Shown piece after piece: positions 37,341 through 46,784 of a DNA stretch of 64,000 nt (the first letter of the stretch is position 1; each line of letters starts with the position of its first letter). A program made the position numbers and the translations under genes. The notes beneath the pieces are model-generated. The model ran no database searches, had not been told where the DNA came from, and was given only the letters and a program-made list of their open reading frames with translations. Source of the stretch: Shinella zoogloeoides (GTDB lineage: Bacteria; Pseudomonadota; Alphaproteobacteria; Rhizobiales; Rhizobiaceae); the NCBI RefSeq assembly GCF_022682305.1, contig NZ_CP093530.1, positions 62,001 to 126,000 on the forward strand, in the 5' to 3' direction.

Positions 37341-38567
37341 GTGAACCGAGAAACCAAACTGCTGCATGCCGGACCGATAAGCGATGAAGGGTTCAGGAGC
37401 CTTTCCGCGCCGGTCACGCGTGCCTCCACCATCGTCTTTCCGTCTTCCGACGCGTTCGAGCGCCGCTACGACCGGTTCTATGACGGTTATACCTATGGCC
37501 TGTACGGCACGCCGACGACCCGTACGCTTGAGGCACGGCTCGCCGAGTTGTACGACGCGGACCACTGCCTTTGCCTGCCGTCGGGCCAATCGGCGACCGC
37601 GCTCGCATTGACCTCCCTTTTGAAAGCAGGCGACCGCGTTCTCGTCACATCCGCCGCATATGGTTCGACACGCAGCTTCTGCCATGACACGCTTTCACGG
37701 TTCGGTGTCGAAACGGTTCTCTACGAGCCAGCCGCCGGAGCAGGCGTCGCTCGCCTGATCGACGAGCGCACGCGGGTGATCGTGGTGGAATCGCCCGGTT
37801 CCAACACTATCGAGATACAGGACATACCGGCGATCGCAGGCGCCGCCCGTGCGGCCGGAGCCTGCGTGCTCGCCGACAACACATGGGCGTCTGCGCTAAA
37901 CTGCAACCCGCTTGATCTCGGTGCGGATCTTGTCATGGAAGCCTTGTCAAAACATGTGGGTGGGCATGCGGATCTTCTGCTCGGTGCCCTGGTCACACGC
38001 GATGAAGGATTGTACCGGCGGCTGAAAGACACCGGCAGGACCATGGGTCTCGGCATCTCGGCCGATGACGCCAGCCTCGCGCTGCGCGGGCTTCAGACGA
38101 TGCCGCTGCGGTTGGAGCGGGAGGGGATATCCGCCTTGACGCTCGCGCGCTGGCTCCAGTGCCGTTCAGAGATCGGCGATGTGCTGCATCCTGCCCTGCC
38201 GAACCACCCGGGCCATTCGATCTGGCGGCGTGATTTCCAGGGTGCCAGCGGCCTTTTCTCGGTGAGGCTGGCACCACCGTTCCAAGCCAATGTCTCCGCT
38301 TTCGTGGACTCGCTCAAGGTCTTCCGTATCGGTGCAAGCTGGGGAAGCACGCAAAGCATCGTCACGCCTCAACTGGATGTATCCGCGAACCAGGCATTGC
38401 CTGTTCCGGGCAGCAACAGGATCGTCCGTTTCTCGGTCGGTCTAGAGCCGGTCGAGGACCTGCAGGCGGATATCGAGGCGGCCCTGAATGCCTTGGTCGC
38501 GGATGTGGTGCACGAGCACTGGATTGATGAAGAGGGAACAATCACAACAAGAGGAAGAGAACGATGA
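37341..38567 (+). CDS. metC: Cys/Met-metabolism PLP enzyme, cystathionine beta-lyase-like
   Basis: 408 residues. GTG start preceded by CAGGGAG. It begins with ETKLLHAG and has YGLYGTPTTRTLEARLAEL, SGQSATALALTSLL, DNTWASALNCNPLDLGADLVMEALSKHVGGHAD (the SKH Lys is the PLP Schiff base) and SWGSTQSIV. This is the MetC branch of the family, which cleaves cystathionine or other sulfur amino acids to release homocysteine, pyruvate and ammonia. The stop overlaps the next start as ATGA, tying it to the amino-acid transporter, so a thioether or disulfide amino acid is a plausible imported substrate. Confidence 0.87.
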   Translation: MNRETKLLHAGPISDEGFRSLSAPVTRASTIVFPSSDAFERRYDRFYDGYTYGLYGTPTTRTLEARLAELYDADHCLCLPSGQSATALALTSLLKAGDRVLVTSAAYGSTRSFCHDTLSRFGVETVLYEPAAGAGVARLIDERTRVIVVESPGSNTIEIQDIPAIAGAARAAGACVLADNTWASALNCNPLDLGADLVMEALSKHVGGHADLLLGALVTRDEGLYRRLKDTGRTMGLGISADDASLALRGLQTMPLRLEREGISALTLARWLQCRSEIGDVLHPALPNHPGHSIWRRDFQGASGLFSVRLAPPFQANVSAFVDSLKVFRIGASWGSTQSIVTPQLDVSANQALPVPGSNRIVRFSVGLEPVEDLQADIEAALNALVADVVHEHWIDEEGTITTRGRER

Positions 38568-39586
38568 AGTACGCAATTCTGCTGACCAGCGCCATCGCTG
38601 CTGCTATACTTTCCGGCGAGCCGGTTCACGCCCAATCCATCGTCGACAAGGTCCGGGAACGGGGATATGTGAGCTGCGGCGCCAGCCAGGGGGTGCCCGG
38701 CCTGTCACGCCCCGACGAAAAGGGAGAGTGGACCGGTTTCGACGTCGACAGTTGCCGAGCCGTTGCCGCCGCGGTGTTCGCGGACAGCAAAAAGGCACGG
38801 TTCGTTCCACTGAACGCGGCCCAGCGCCTGCCTGCCCTTCAGACGGGCGAGATCGATGTCCTGTCGCGGACGACGACATGGACCTACACACGCGACACCG
38901 CGGTCCGCTTCGTGGCGATCAACCTCGTCGACGGCGACGCCATCATGTTGAGCAAGGCGTTGAACGTCCAGAAAGCGGCTGACCTCGATGGGTTGACGAT
39001 CTGCCTGCAGGGCGGTGGCAGCCTGGTCGAGAACGCGCTCGACACGATCGAGCAGGACAATGCCGTCAAGGTCCAACGCGTCTATTTCGATTCGACCATC
39101 CTGGCGCGGGATGCCTATTTCGGCGGACGTTGCGACGGCTATATGAGCGACGGCTTCGCCATTGCCGGCCAGCGTGCGTCTGTCGCTGGCAATCCGGAGG
39201 AGCATGCCATCTTCTATAGCGGCGCGACCACCGAGCCGCTCGCTCTAGCCATCCCCCGTGGTGACGACCGCTGGTTGGACATCGTGCGCTATGCGTTCAA
39301 CGCCATGGTCTGGGCCGAAGATCGCGGCATCACCTCGCAGAATGTCGATGAAATCAAAACGACGAGCGGCGATGCAGAAACGCGCAAGGCGCTGGGGGCC
39401 GAACCCGGCATCGGCGAGCCGCTCGGTTTGGACGACGCTTGGATCTACAATGTCATCAAGCAGGTCGGAAACTACGGCGAAGTCTTTGACCGCAATCTTG
39501 GGGCACAGAGCGCGCTCAAGGCCGAGCGCCGTCTCAACGCCCTCCCGCGCGATGGCGGCATCCTATTCCCGATTGCGTTCAAGTAA
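38564..39586 (+). CDS. aapJ: amino-acid ABC transporter substrate-binding protein (AapJ-like)
   Basis: 340-residue periplasmic protein. Signal peptide MKYAILLTSAIAAAILSGEPVHAQ. SBP family 3 core: SIVDKVRERGYVSCGASQGVPGLS, GFDVDSCRAVAAAVFAD, LSRTTTWTYTRDT and FAIAGQR. Length and signature fit AapJ, the general L-amino-acid binding protein of rhizobia. First transporter gene, overlapping metC-like by 4 bp. Confidence 0.9.
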   Translation: MKYAILLTSAIAAAILSGEPVHAQSIVDKVRERGYVSCGASQGVPGLSRPDEKGEWTGFDVDSCRAVAAAVFADSKKARFVPLNAAQRLPALQTGEIDVLSRTTTWTYTRDTAVRFVAINLVDGDAIMLSKALNVQKAADLDGLTICLQGGGSLVENALDTIEQDNAVKVQRVYFDSTILARDAYFGGRCDGYMSDGFAIAGQRASVAGNPEEHAIFYSGATTEPLALAIPRGDDRWLDIVRYAFNAMVWAEDRGITSQNVDEIKTTSGDAETRKALGAEPGIGEPLGLDDAWIYNVIKQVGNYGEVFDRNLGAQSALKAERRLNALPRDGGILFPIAFK

Positions 39587-39598
39587 CCGAACCGGACC

Positions 39599-39625
39599 AT
39601 TGCCCGGTCGCAGCGGCCGGGCAAT
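39599..39625 (+). terminator. intercistronic hairpin after the binding-protein gene
   Basis: Perfect 9-bp arms ATTGCCCGG and CCGGGCAAT around a 9-nt loop, without a T-run. Such hairpins after periplasmic binding-protein genes usually protect the upstream message and reduce read-through, giving more binding protein than permease. Confidence 0.55.
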
Positions 39626-39647
39626 GCATGCAGAGGAGATTCAGATC

Positions 39648-40790
39648 ATGCTGCAGGATGCCCGCTTTCGTGCGGCTGCCGTTCAGCTGATGTTGTTGGC
39701 TGGCGTTGCGACCTTCGGGATCGCCTTGGTCTCCGCCACGGCGCAAAACCTTCAGCTTCGGGGCATACCCGTCGGTTTTGGCTTTCTCTGGAAACCGGCG
39801 AATTTTCAGATCGCGGAGACGATCCTTCCCTATTCGTCCTCCGATCCGAACTGGTGGGCGGCGGTCGTCGGCCTCGCCAACAGCCTGTTCATTTCAGTCC
39901 TCGTGATCGTCATCGCCAGCGTCATTGGCCTCTTCATCGGCATCGGGCGCCTGAGCAACAACCCCCTGATGAGCGGCCTTTGCCGTGGTTGGGTTGAGAT
40001 CGCCCGCAACACGCCGCTCGTCGTCCTACTCATTTTCACCTACGCGCTTTGGTGGGAGGTTTTGCCTCTCGCTTCGCAAGCGTGGAAGCTGGGCCCCGGC
40101 ACGCATCTTTCGGTGCGGGGACTTTCCATGCCGGCGCTTCACTGGTCGGCATCGGGGGTAATGCCGCTGGCATTCGTTGGCGCCGGCCTCCTGGGCGTGT
40201 TCACGGCATCCCGCGCCGCCCACAGGCGGCAGTCTCGTACGGGCCGGCGCCCGCCTTATGTCTTATGGGCATGGATTGCCGTGGCATCGGGCGTGGCCCT
40301 GCTTCTCATGCTCTATCGCAATGCGTTATCGATCGAGTTGCCCGAATTCCGCCGTGCAAACTTTGTCGGCGGCTGGTCGCTGACGCCCGAACTGACCTCC
40401 ATCCTGATCGGCCTTACATTCTATACCGCGGGTTTCGTCGGGGAAATCGTTCGCGGGGGGATCGTCGCGGTACGCAGGGGACAGTGGGAAGCCGCCACTG
40501 CGTTGGGTTTAACTCGGGCGCAGACCTACCGGCTGGTCGTCTTGCCGCTTGCCCTGCGCAGCATCGTCCCTCCGATGAATAGCCAGTACATCAACGTCAT
40601 CAAGAATTCGACCCTCGCGATCGTGGTCGGCTACCAGGATTTCATGACGGTCATGAGCACTATGATCAACAAGACCAGCCACGCGATCGAAGGCGTCGCG
40701 ATGATCCTCGGCGTCTTTCTCCTCGTCAACCTCGCCCTGTCCGCGCTGCTCAACGCGTACAACCGGCGCATCGCCATCGTGGAGCGTTGA
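39648..40790 (+). CDS. aapQ: amino-acid ABC transporter permease (AapQ-like)
   Basis: 380-residue inner-membrane protein. ATG 39648 follows GAGGAGATT. The AapQ-type long N-terminal region (GFGFLWKPANFQIAETILPYS) precedes the HisM-like domain with helix ANSLFISVLVIVIASVIGLFIG and the coupling loop AVRRGQWEAATALGLTRAQTYRLVVLPLALR, here quoted in part. The ORF could extend upstream but overlaps aapJ. Confidence 0.9.
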   Translation: MLQDARFRAAAVQLMLLAGVATFGIALVSATAQNLQLRGIPVGFGFLWKPANFQIAETILPYSSSDPNWWAAVVGLANSLFISVLVIVIASVIGLFIGIGRLSNNPLMSGLCRGWVEIARNTPLVVLLIFTYALWWEVLPLASQAWKLGPGTHLSVRGLSMPALHWSASGVMPLAFVGAGLLGVFTASRAAHRRQSRTGRRPPYVLWAWIAVASGVALLLMLYRNALSIELPEFRRANFVGGWSLTPELTSILIGLTFYTAGFVGEIVRGGIVAVRRGQWEAATALGLTRAQTYRLVVLPLALRSIVPPMNSQYINVIKNSTLAIVVGYQDFMTVMSTMINKTSHAIEGVAMILGVFLLVNLALSALLNAYNRRIAIVER

Positions 40791-40792
40791 AA

Positions 40793-41866
40793 ATGGTCGA
40801 AATCGCCTACAACGTACCGGCGCTTACCAGTCGCCCTCTCACGAGACGGTTGGCGCCGTTTTTCGGCACGCCGCTCAATGCTGTCTTGACGATAGCGCTG
40901 GTCGCGCTTTTGGTCCGTATCGGGTGGCCGCTTGCGGATTGGGCGATCTTCGAAGCAGCCGTGCTTCCCGCCGAGCCCCAGACCTGCCAGGCGGCGACAG
41001 GCGCCTGCTGGAGTTTTCTCCTCGCCAAGTATGGGCAGATCCTCTTCGGCATCTATCCGCCCTCGGAACGGTGGCGCGCCGCACTGGTGTGCGGATTAAT
41101 CCTCGCGACACTGGTGGTTTCCGCAAGGCCGTCGTCATGGCGGCCTTGGCTCGCCCTGGCCTGGCCGGGCATGATGATCGTCGTGCTGTGGCTCATGAGC
41201 GGCGGTTTCGGTCTGCCCTACGTGCCCACAAGCGCCTGGGGCGGCCTGCCGGTGACGCTTATCCTCACCGTCTTCGCCATCGGCCTCGGATTTCCGGCGG
41301 CAGTGCTTCTGGCTCTCGGCCGCAGGTCGCATATGCCTGTTGTGCGAACATTGAGTATCCTGGTCATCGAGACGATCCGCGGTCTTCCGCTTCTGAGCCT
41401 TCTTTTCGTCGCCTCGATCCTGCTGCCGCTCTTTCTTCCGGATTGGCTCCTCCCGGACAAATTCGTCCGTGCGCTTCTTGCGCTCACGGTTTTTGCGGCG
41501 GCTTACCTCGCGGAGGTGATACGGGGTGGGCTCCAGTCGATCTCTGCGGGCCAGGCGGAAGCGGCAGGAGCGCTGGGCCTCGGATATTGGAACACCCAGC
41601 GACTGATCATCTTGCCGCAGGCGATCCGCATCGTCATCCCGGCGCTGACCAACACCATCATCGTGATGGTGAAGAACACCAGCCTGGTTCTGGTGGTGGG
41701 CCTCTTCGATCTCATCAGTTCCGGCAAGGCGGCACTGTCCGATCCGGACTGGCCAGCACCATCGACAGAGACCTTCCTGTTCATCGGTCTGATCTACTTC
41801 ATTCTCGCCTTTTCCTTTGCTCGTTTTGCCGACTTCCTGGAACGCCGCGGTAAGGAGATGCTTTGA
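40793..41866 (+). CDS. aapM: amino-acid ABC transporter permease (AapM-like)
   Basis: 357 residues. ATG 40793 lies 2 bp after the aapQ stop with GGAGCG before it. The N-terminal half has extra helices and the periplasmic loop AATGACWSFLLAKYGQILFGIYP typical of AapM. The C-terminal half is the permease domain with AEVIRGGLQSISAGQAEAAGALGLGYW, the coupling motif. The stop overlaps the ATPase start by one base (TGATG). Confidence 0.9.
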   Translation: MVEIAYNVPALTSRPLTRRLAPFFGTPLNAVLTIALVALLVRIGWPLADWAIFEAAVLPAEPQTCQAATGACWSFLLAKYGQILFGIYPPSERWRAALVCGLILATLVVSARPSSWRPWLALAWPGMMIVVLWLMSGGFGLPYVPTSAWGGLPVTLILTVFAIGLGFPAAVLLALGRRSHMPVVRTLSILVIETIRGLPLLSLLFVASILLPLFLPDWLLPDKFVRALLALTVFAAAYLAEVIRGGLQSISAGQAEAAGALGLGYWNTQRLIILPQAIRIVIPALTNTIIVMVKNTSLVLVVGLFDLISSGKAALSDPDWPAPSTETFLFIGLIYFILAFSFARFADFLERRGKEML

Positions 41867-42657
41867 TGGCTGCCACTCCCATTGCAACACTCGCGATAAG
41901 TATCGAGAATCTTGGGAAGTCCTATGGCGATTTCGAGGTCTTGAAGAGCGTCAACCTCTCTGTCGCGCAAGGCGAGAAGATTGTTATCTGTGGACCCTCC
42001 GGCTCTGGCAAGTCGACGCTGATCCGCACGATCAATCGGCTCGAGGAGCATCAGCGCGGCAGGATCATCGTTGACGGGATCGAATTGACCGGTGACCTGA
42101 AGTGGATCGAGAAAGTCCGATCGGAAGTTGGAATGGTTTTTCAGCACTTCAATCTCTTCCCGCACTTGACCATACTGGAAAACTGCACCCTCGCGCCAAT
42201 CTGGGTTCGCAAAATGCCGCGCCAACACGCGCAGGAGATTGCGATGGAGTTCCTCCGAAAGGTCCGCATTCCGGAGCAGGCCGATAAGTATCCCGGGCAG
42301 CTCTCGGGCGGTCAGCAGCAGCGTGTGGCGATCGCGCGGGCGCTGTGCATGAAACCTCGCATTATGCTGTTCGACGAACCGACATCGGCGCTGGACCCGG
42401 AGATGATCAAGGAGGTGCTCGACACAATGATCGAACTCGCCAACGACGGTATGACCATGCTGTGCGTCACGCATGAGATGGGTTTTGCGCAGGCGGTTGC
42501 CGACCGCATCGTTTTCATGGATGGCGGAAAAGTGATCGAAGAAAACCGGCCGGCGGAGTTTTTCAAGTCGCCGCGAAACCCGCGCGCGCGCGCGTTTCTC
42601 AGCCAGATAGTCGGGCACTTAGGTCGATCGTTCACAGACGGTCCAACCGCGGATTGA
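41866..42657 (+). CDS. aapP: amino-acid ABC transporter ATP-binding protein (AapP/GlnQ-like)
   Basis: 263 residues. Walker A GPSGSGKSTLIRT, Q-loop MVFQHFNLFPHLTI, signature LSGGQQQRVAIARAL, Walker B IMLFDEPTSALDPEM and the H-loop VTHEM. ATG 41866 is used; a TTG at 41863 is only an alternative. Last gene of the metC-aapJQMP operon. A (CG)n dinucleotide run at the 3' end encodes an Arg-Ala stretch. Confidence 0.94.
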   Translation: MAATPIATLAISIENLGKSYGDFEVLKSVNLSVAQGEKIVICGPSGSGKSTLIRTINRLEEHQRGRIIVDGIELTGDLKWIEKVRSEVGMVFQHFNLFPHLTILENCTLAPIWVRKMPRQHAQEIAMEFLRKVRIPEQADKYPGQLSGGQQQRVAIARALCMKPRIMLFDEPTSALDPEMIKEVLDTMIELANDGMTMLCVTHEMGFAQAVADRIVFMDGGKVIEENRPAEFFKSPRNPRARAFLSQIVGHLGRSFTDGPTAD

Positions 42658-42805
42658 ACACCGCCGGCGATGGAGGCGATGATGGGCGGCTGGGGAGCGG
42701 CAGTTCGCCGCGCGACATCTCGCTTTGCCGGTTACGATTGACCAAAGTGTTCCGAACAGGCAGGCGATATCCTGCAATCGTGCAAGATTGTGAAGGAGAA
42801 ACCAC

Positions 42806-43261
42806 ATGCTTAAACGACGAGACGTATTGCTGGGTGCAGCGATTGGCACCATAGCGTTGACGGCGCTGCCTGTCAGAGCGGCAACGAAAGACCATCAGGT
42901 GATGATGCTCAACAAAGGCAAGAAGGGCGCGATGGTCTTCGAGCCCGATTTCATTTTGGCCGCGCCTGGCGATACAGTGACCTTTGTGCCCGTCGACAAG
43001 GGCCACAATGCCGAGACCATCAAGGGATTGATCCCGGATGGAGCGAACGCGTTCAAAGGCAAAATCAACGAGCAGATCACGGTAACCGTCGAGCAGGAAG
43101 GCATCTATGGTGTAAAATGCCTTCCGCACTATGGAATGGGGATGGTGGCGCTCATCGCGGTGGGGCAGCCGGTCAACCTGGAACAGGCCAGGACGGTGAA
43201 ACATATAGGCAAGGCAAAGAAGGTGTTCGAGGAACTGCTGGCGCAGGTGCCGACGACGTGA
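42806..43261 (+). CDS. pseudoazurin, type 1 copper electron carrier
   Basis: 151-residue periplasmic blue copper protein. GAAGGAG precedes ATG 42806. A twin-Arg signal ([20 protein letters not shown]) suggests Tat export. Copper ligands are visible: His in [11 protein letters not shown], then Cys, His and Met in [11 protein letters not shown]. Pseudoazurins donate electrons to copper nitrite reductase or other oxidases. No nitrite reductase lies in the window; the multicopper oxidase at 54.5 kb is a conceivable partner, which is inference. Confidence 0.92.
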   Translation: MLKRRDVLLGAAIGTIALTALPVRAATKDHQVMMLNKGKKGAMVFEPDFILAAPGDTVTFVPVDKGHNAETIKGLIPDGANAFKGKINEQITVTVEQEGIYGVKCLPHYGMGMVALIAVGQPVNLEQARTVKHIGKAKKVFEELLAQVPTT

Positions 43262-43501
43262 GTTCTTGAAGCAACGCCACACACGAGCCGGCTTCTTGTC
43301 ATGCCATGACCGTTATGCATCTGTGCGCAACGGTACACGTCGTCCGGCTCGGCGACTTTGTGCGCAGGATAGGCAATCATCGCGGATTGAGGCGAGAAGA
43401 GCGTGTAGCCGTGCGGCGTGGCGCTCCGCCGCCCCAATCATCCTATCAACCCGCTGTCATCGTTGATGACGGCGACCCGATATTCAGGACCGTGCAGCGA
43501 C

Positions 43502-43864
43502 ATGAACAAATTCAAAGCTTTATTCTTAACGTCGTTTGCAATGACAGTTCTGACAGCCGCCCCGGCAACGGCGCACTCCGTGCTCAAGAATTCGTCGCCA
43601 AGTGCCGATACAACCGTGGAAGCACCAAGGTCACTTGAGCTCACGTTCTCCGAAACCGTCAACCTGCGCTTCAGCAATATCGAACTCATCGGGCCTGATG
43701 GTGCGGCGGTGCGAGTGGGCAAGCCTATCAATTCGCAGGATGGTCATACGCTTCTTGCGCCCCTTCCGGAGCCGCTGCCTTCAGGCAGGTATGATGTCAA
43801 ATGGGATGCTCTTTCCAAGGATGGTCATAAGATAAACGGCAATTTCAGCTTTCTCGTCAAATGA
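43502..43864 (+). CDS. copC: CopC, periplasmic copper-binding protein
   Basis: 120 residues. Signal peptide MNKFKALFLTSFAMTVLTAAPATA ends so that the mature protein begins with His (HSVLKNSSP), the N-terminal Cu(II) ligand of CopC. Further CopC motifs are LELTFSETVNLRFSNIEL and YDVKWDALSKDGHKINGNFSFLV with the second ligand His. No Met-rich Cu(I) loop is seen, so it is the Cu(II)-only type. Translated just ahead of copD. Confidence 0.92.
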   Translation: MNKFKALFLTSFAMTVLTAAPATAHSVLKNSSPSADTTVEAPRSLELTFSETVNLRFSNIELIGPDGAAVRVGKPINSQDGHTLLAPLPEPLPSGRYDVKWDALSKDGHKINGNFSFLVK

Positions 43865-43874
43865 GGTGCCGTGA

Positions 43875-44717
43875 ATGGCGGACCCGGTAATTGTCCTCAT
43901 CCTGTGCCGGGGCGCAATATTCGGAGCAGCCCTTATGATCTGGGGGGCGTCATTGTTTCGCTGGCGCCTCCAGCCTCATGCAGAGAGGATGCGTTTCGAG
44001 GGCTGGATGATTCTGTGCTTGGTTGTCGCGGTCATTATTCTCCTGCCGGCACAGGCGGCCCGGGTTTCTGACGGGTGGGGCGATATTTTTGAACCGGGCC
44101 TTCTTCGGGATGTCATAGTTTTCACCACGCCCGGAAGGTCGTGGGCTCTCCAGGCGGCGGCGATCACGGTGGCTGCGTTTGCATTTGTCATGCAATGGAC
44201 AAGGGCCACCGTGCTGTCGATAGTGATCGTGTTCATTGCCCAATCGATGACCGGACATGCCGCAGCATCCGAAGGCGTATTCGGGTATGTGCGGCAGGCG
44301 AATGACGTGCTTCACCAGATCGCTGCGGGAGCTTGGTTGGGTGCGCTGCCGTATGTCTTGCGGCTTCTGCCGGACGTGGAAAAGCTTGACGCGAAGATGA
44401 TTCTTATCCGTTATTCAGGCGAGGGCCATTTTTGGGTTTCGCTTCTGCTCGTGACCGGGTTGATTGCTACTCTTTGGATCTTCGAAGGAATACCGCTTGA
44501 CTGGAGCATTCGCTATCAGCTGCTTTGGGCTTTGAAGGTGTTCGTGACAATGGCCATGGTCGGACTTGCGGTGTGCAATCGTTACTTCCTGGTGCCGCGT
44601 CTTCGGGACAGGCCCGACGCATTGTCGGCGCTCGCGAGAGCAACCAGACTCGAGATCGCGCTTGGGCTATTGGCCGTTGCGCTGGTTGCATGGTTTGGAA
44701 CGCTCGAACCACTTTGA
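43875..44717 (+). CDS. copD: CopD, inner-membrane copper importer/transfer protein
   Basis: 280 residues, about eight transmembrane helices. CopD-type residues include QSMTGHAA, DVLHQIAAGAWLGALPYVL and RYSGEGHFWVSLLLVTGLIATLWIF, with His residues in membrane segments typical of the CopD domain. It starts 10 bp after copC with GAGGTG before it. CopC-CopD pairs move copper into the cytoplasm. Confidence 0.9.
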   Translation: MADPVIVLILCRGAIFGAALMIWGASLFRWRLQPHAERMRFEGWMILCLVVAVIILLPAQAARVSDGWGDIFEPGLLRDVIVFTTPGRSWALQAAAITVAAFAFVMQWTRATVLSIVIVFIAQSMTGHAAASEGVFGYVRQANDVLHQIAAGAWLGALPYVLRLLPDVEKLDAKMILIRYSGEGHFWVSLLLVTGLIATLWIFEGIPLDWSIRYQLLWALKVFVTMAMVGLAVCNRYFLVPRLRDRPDALSALARATRLEIALGLLAVALVAWFGTLEPL

Positions 44718-44815
44718 GCGGTGTCTTCGGCTCTCCGAGTGTCAGGCGCATGGACGCGCGAGACGGGAATCATTAATAATCTGGACACGTTGATCAGGAA
44801 TGAATCGGAGTGGTG

Positions 44816-45418
44816 ATGAATTTCGGACGGTTGATCGCAGGTGCGAGCCTATCGGCTCTCTGGTCTTTTGTCGGCAACGGCGCATGGGCTCATCCGTCCG
44901 CGATGGTCACGGGAAATTTCACGTCTCAACCAATCGGTCATTTTGAGTTCTGCAAGCGAAACGCGTCAGAATGCACGTTACGTTCCAGGAAAACGGCGCC
45001 ATTGCCAATGTCGAGCGAGTTCCTTGCGCAGTTGCAACAATTGAATGTTTCAGTGAACAAGGCAATCAAGCCCATAAGTGATTTTGATCTATACGGAGTG
45101 GAAGAATACTGGACCTATCCAGTCGATGGAGGCGATTGCGAGGACTATGTGCTCGCAAAACGTCGTGTTTTGATCGAGGATGGTATCCCGTCGTCAACGG
45201 TGCTCATTACGGTATTGCGTCGACCGAACGGTGAGGGGCACGCCGTTCTGACGGTGAGAACCGACATCGGAGACGTCATTCTTGATAATCTGACAGATGC
45301 CGTCTTGAACTGGGACGAAACTGGCTACACTTACCTGAAGCGACAGGCGGTCGACCATACGGGGCGCTGGGTGTCCATTCGAGACGGCGACGCTCCGCTG
45401 GTCGGTTCCGTTCACTGA
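44816..45418 (+). CDS. BTLCP-type transglutaminase-like cysteine protease
   Basis: 200 residues with a signal peptide ending NGAWA-HP. The catalytic triad is in GGDCEDYVLAKRRVL (Cys), GHAVLTVRT (His) and ILDN (Asp). Start ATG 44816 has CGGAG before it; GTG 44810 is an alternative. Complete relative of the fragment at the left window edge. It lies about 100 bp after copD and is followed by the IS630 element. Confidence 0.88.
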   Translation: MNFGRLIAGASLSALWSFVGNGAWAHPSAMVTGNFTSQPIGHFEFCKRNASECTLRSRKTAPLPMSSEFLAQLQQLNVSVNKAIKPISDFDLYGVEEYWTYPVDGGDCEDYVLAKRRVLIEDGIPSSTVLITVLRRPNGEGHAVLTVRTDIGDVILDNLTDAVLNWDETGYTYLKRQAVDHTGRWVSIRDGDAPLVGSVH

Positions 45419-45544
45419 AGTTCGGGGTCGAGGAGGTTTCGTCTGCAGAGCTTTTTTCGTCTCGACCAAACTGCGACACGAGCACGGCGACAATCGCAGC
45501 AGCCGCCGAATTGCTGGTCATCCAAACCATGCCGAGCGGAACTT

Positions 45545-46704
45545 ATACGCCGCCTCGCTGACTTCGACTCTTTAGCCTTCCCAAAGTGGGGTGAATCTGA
45601 ATCTCTGGTGCAAACCGGAGGTCTGCGATGCGATCAGGGATTTCACTACGGACGGATTTTGATGGAGACGGTCTGCGGCGGCTGGCGCGGCAGACGAAGG
45701 ATGCCGCTCAGGCGCGCCGACTGCTGGCGCTGGCGTCGATCTACGATGGAGGCTCGCGTTCCGATGCCGCCCGCCTCGGTAACGTCACGCTGCAGATTGT
45801 CCGTGACTGGGTCATGCGGTTCAACGAACGCGGTCCCCAAGGTCTGATCAATGGCAAGGCTCCCGGCCCACAATCGCGGTTGAACGATCAGCAGCGTGCG
45901 GCCCTGGCGCAGGCCATCGAGCGTGGGCCGACACCCTATCTCGACGGCGTCGTTCGCTGGCGTCTGTGCGATCTGGCGCAATGGCTGTGGGAGGAGTTTC
46001 GCGTTTCGGTGAGCGAGCAGACGCTCAGCCGCGAAGTCCGGGCCATGGGCTATCGCAAGCTCGCTGTTCGGCCCAAACATCACGCGCAAGACCCTCAAGC
46101 CATTGAGGGTTTTAAAAAAGCTTCCCTGCCGCAGTGGCAGAGATTGCCGCTGGAGCGGCCCGAGGAAAACGCATAGAGATTTGGTTTCAGGATGAGGCCC
46201 GTATCGGGCAAAAGAACAAGATCACCCGCCGATGGGCCAGGCGAGGAACACGGCCTTCAGCACCGCACGATCAGCGCACAAGGTCGGCCTACATCTTCGG
46301 CGCAATCTGCCCGAAGCTCGGCAAGGCGGCGGCGCTGGTCATGCCATGGTGCGACACCTACGCCATGACCCAGCATCTGGCCGAAATCGCCCGACACGTC
46401 GATGCCGACGCGCACGCTATCCTCATCATGGATCAGGCAGGCTGGCACATGTCCAACAATCTCGTCGTGCCCGAAAACATCACCATTCTGCCACTCCCGC
46501 CGAAATCGCCGGAGCTGAACCCGGTCGAAAACCTCTGGCATTTCATGCGCGACAACTGGTTATCAAACCGCGTCTTCAAATCATACGACGACATCGTCGA
46601 TCATTGCTGCGATGCCTGGCGGAAGCTCGAAAGCCAGCCCTGGCGCATCATGTCGATCGGGCGCAGAGAATGGGCCTATGGGTTTTGATCAGTGAGCGGC
46701 CGTA
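45545..46704 (+). mobile_element. IS630-family insertion sequence
   Basis: About 1160 bp bounded by TA on both sides, as expected for a family that duplicates its TA target. Imperfect inverted ends read TACGCCGCCTCGCTGA on the left (45545-45560) and, on the reverse strand, TACGGCCGCTCACTGA on the right (46689-46704). The transposase occupies almost all of it. Ends are assigned by eye and could shift by a few bases. Confidence 0.65.
45628..46688 (+). CDS. IS630-family transposase, expressed by -1 frameshift
   Basis: Two overlapping frames. The first (45628-46176) gives the HTH part (AARLGNVTLQIVRDWVMRFNERG and the VRWRLCDLAQWLWEEF region). The second (ending at 46688) gives the DDE domain: IEIWFQDEARIGQKNKI, ILIMDQAGWHMS and PPKSPELNPVENLW with the catalytic D, D and E. 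A -1 shift in TTTTAAAAAAG (46110-46120) joins them as IEGFKKSFPAAVAEI, the sequence expected for intact members. Programmed frameshifting at A-runs is known in IS630 elements, so it is probably functional rather than broken. Confidence 0.85.
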
Positions 46705-46784
46705 TTAAAGCTCTGGCACCCGCGATCGAGCGGTCCTGACAGTAAGAGCTTTACGTTCAGGCTCATACGGTGCGGAGTGTTGAT

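Noticed and set aside
42583..42596. CG dinucleotide run at the end of aapP
   Set aside because: It encodes an Arg-Ala stretch in a high-GC gene and is too short to be a Z-DNA or repeat feature of note.
42738..42770. TTGACC upstream of pseudoazurin as an eighth MerR promoter
   Set aside because: No dyad follows and no -10 lies at 19 bp.
45628..46688. Transposase as a simple frameshifted pseudogene
   Set aside because: The break lies on an A-run where a -1 shift restores the family sequence, and programmed frameshifting is known in this family.
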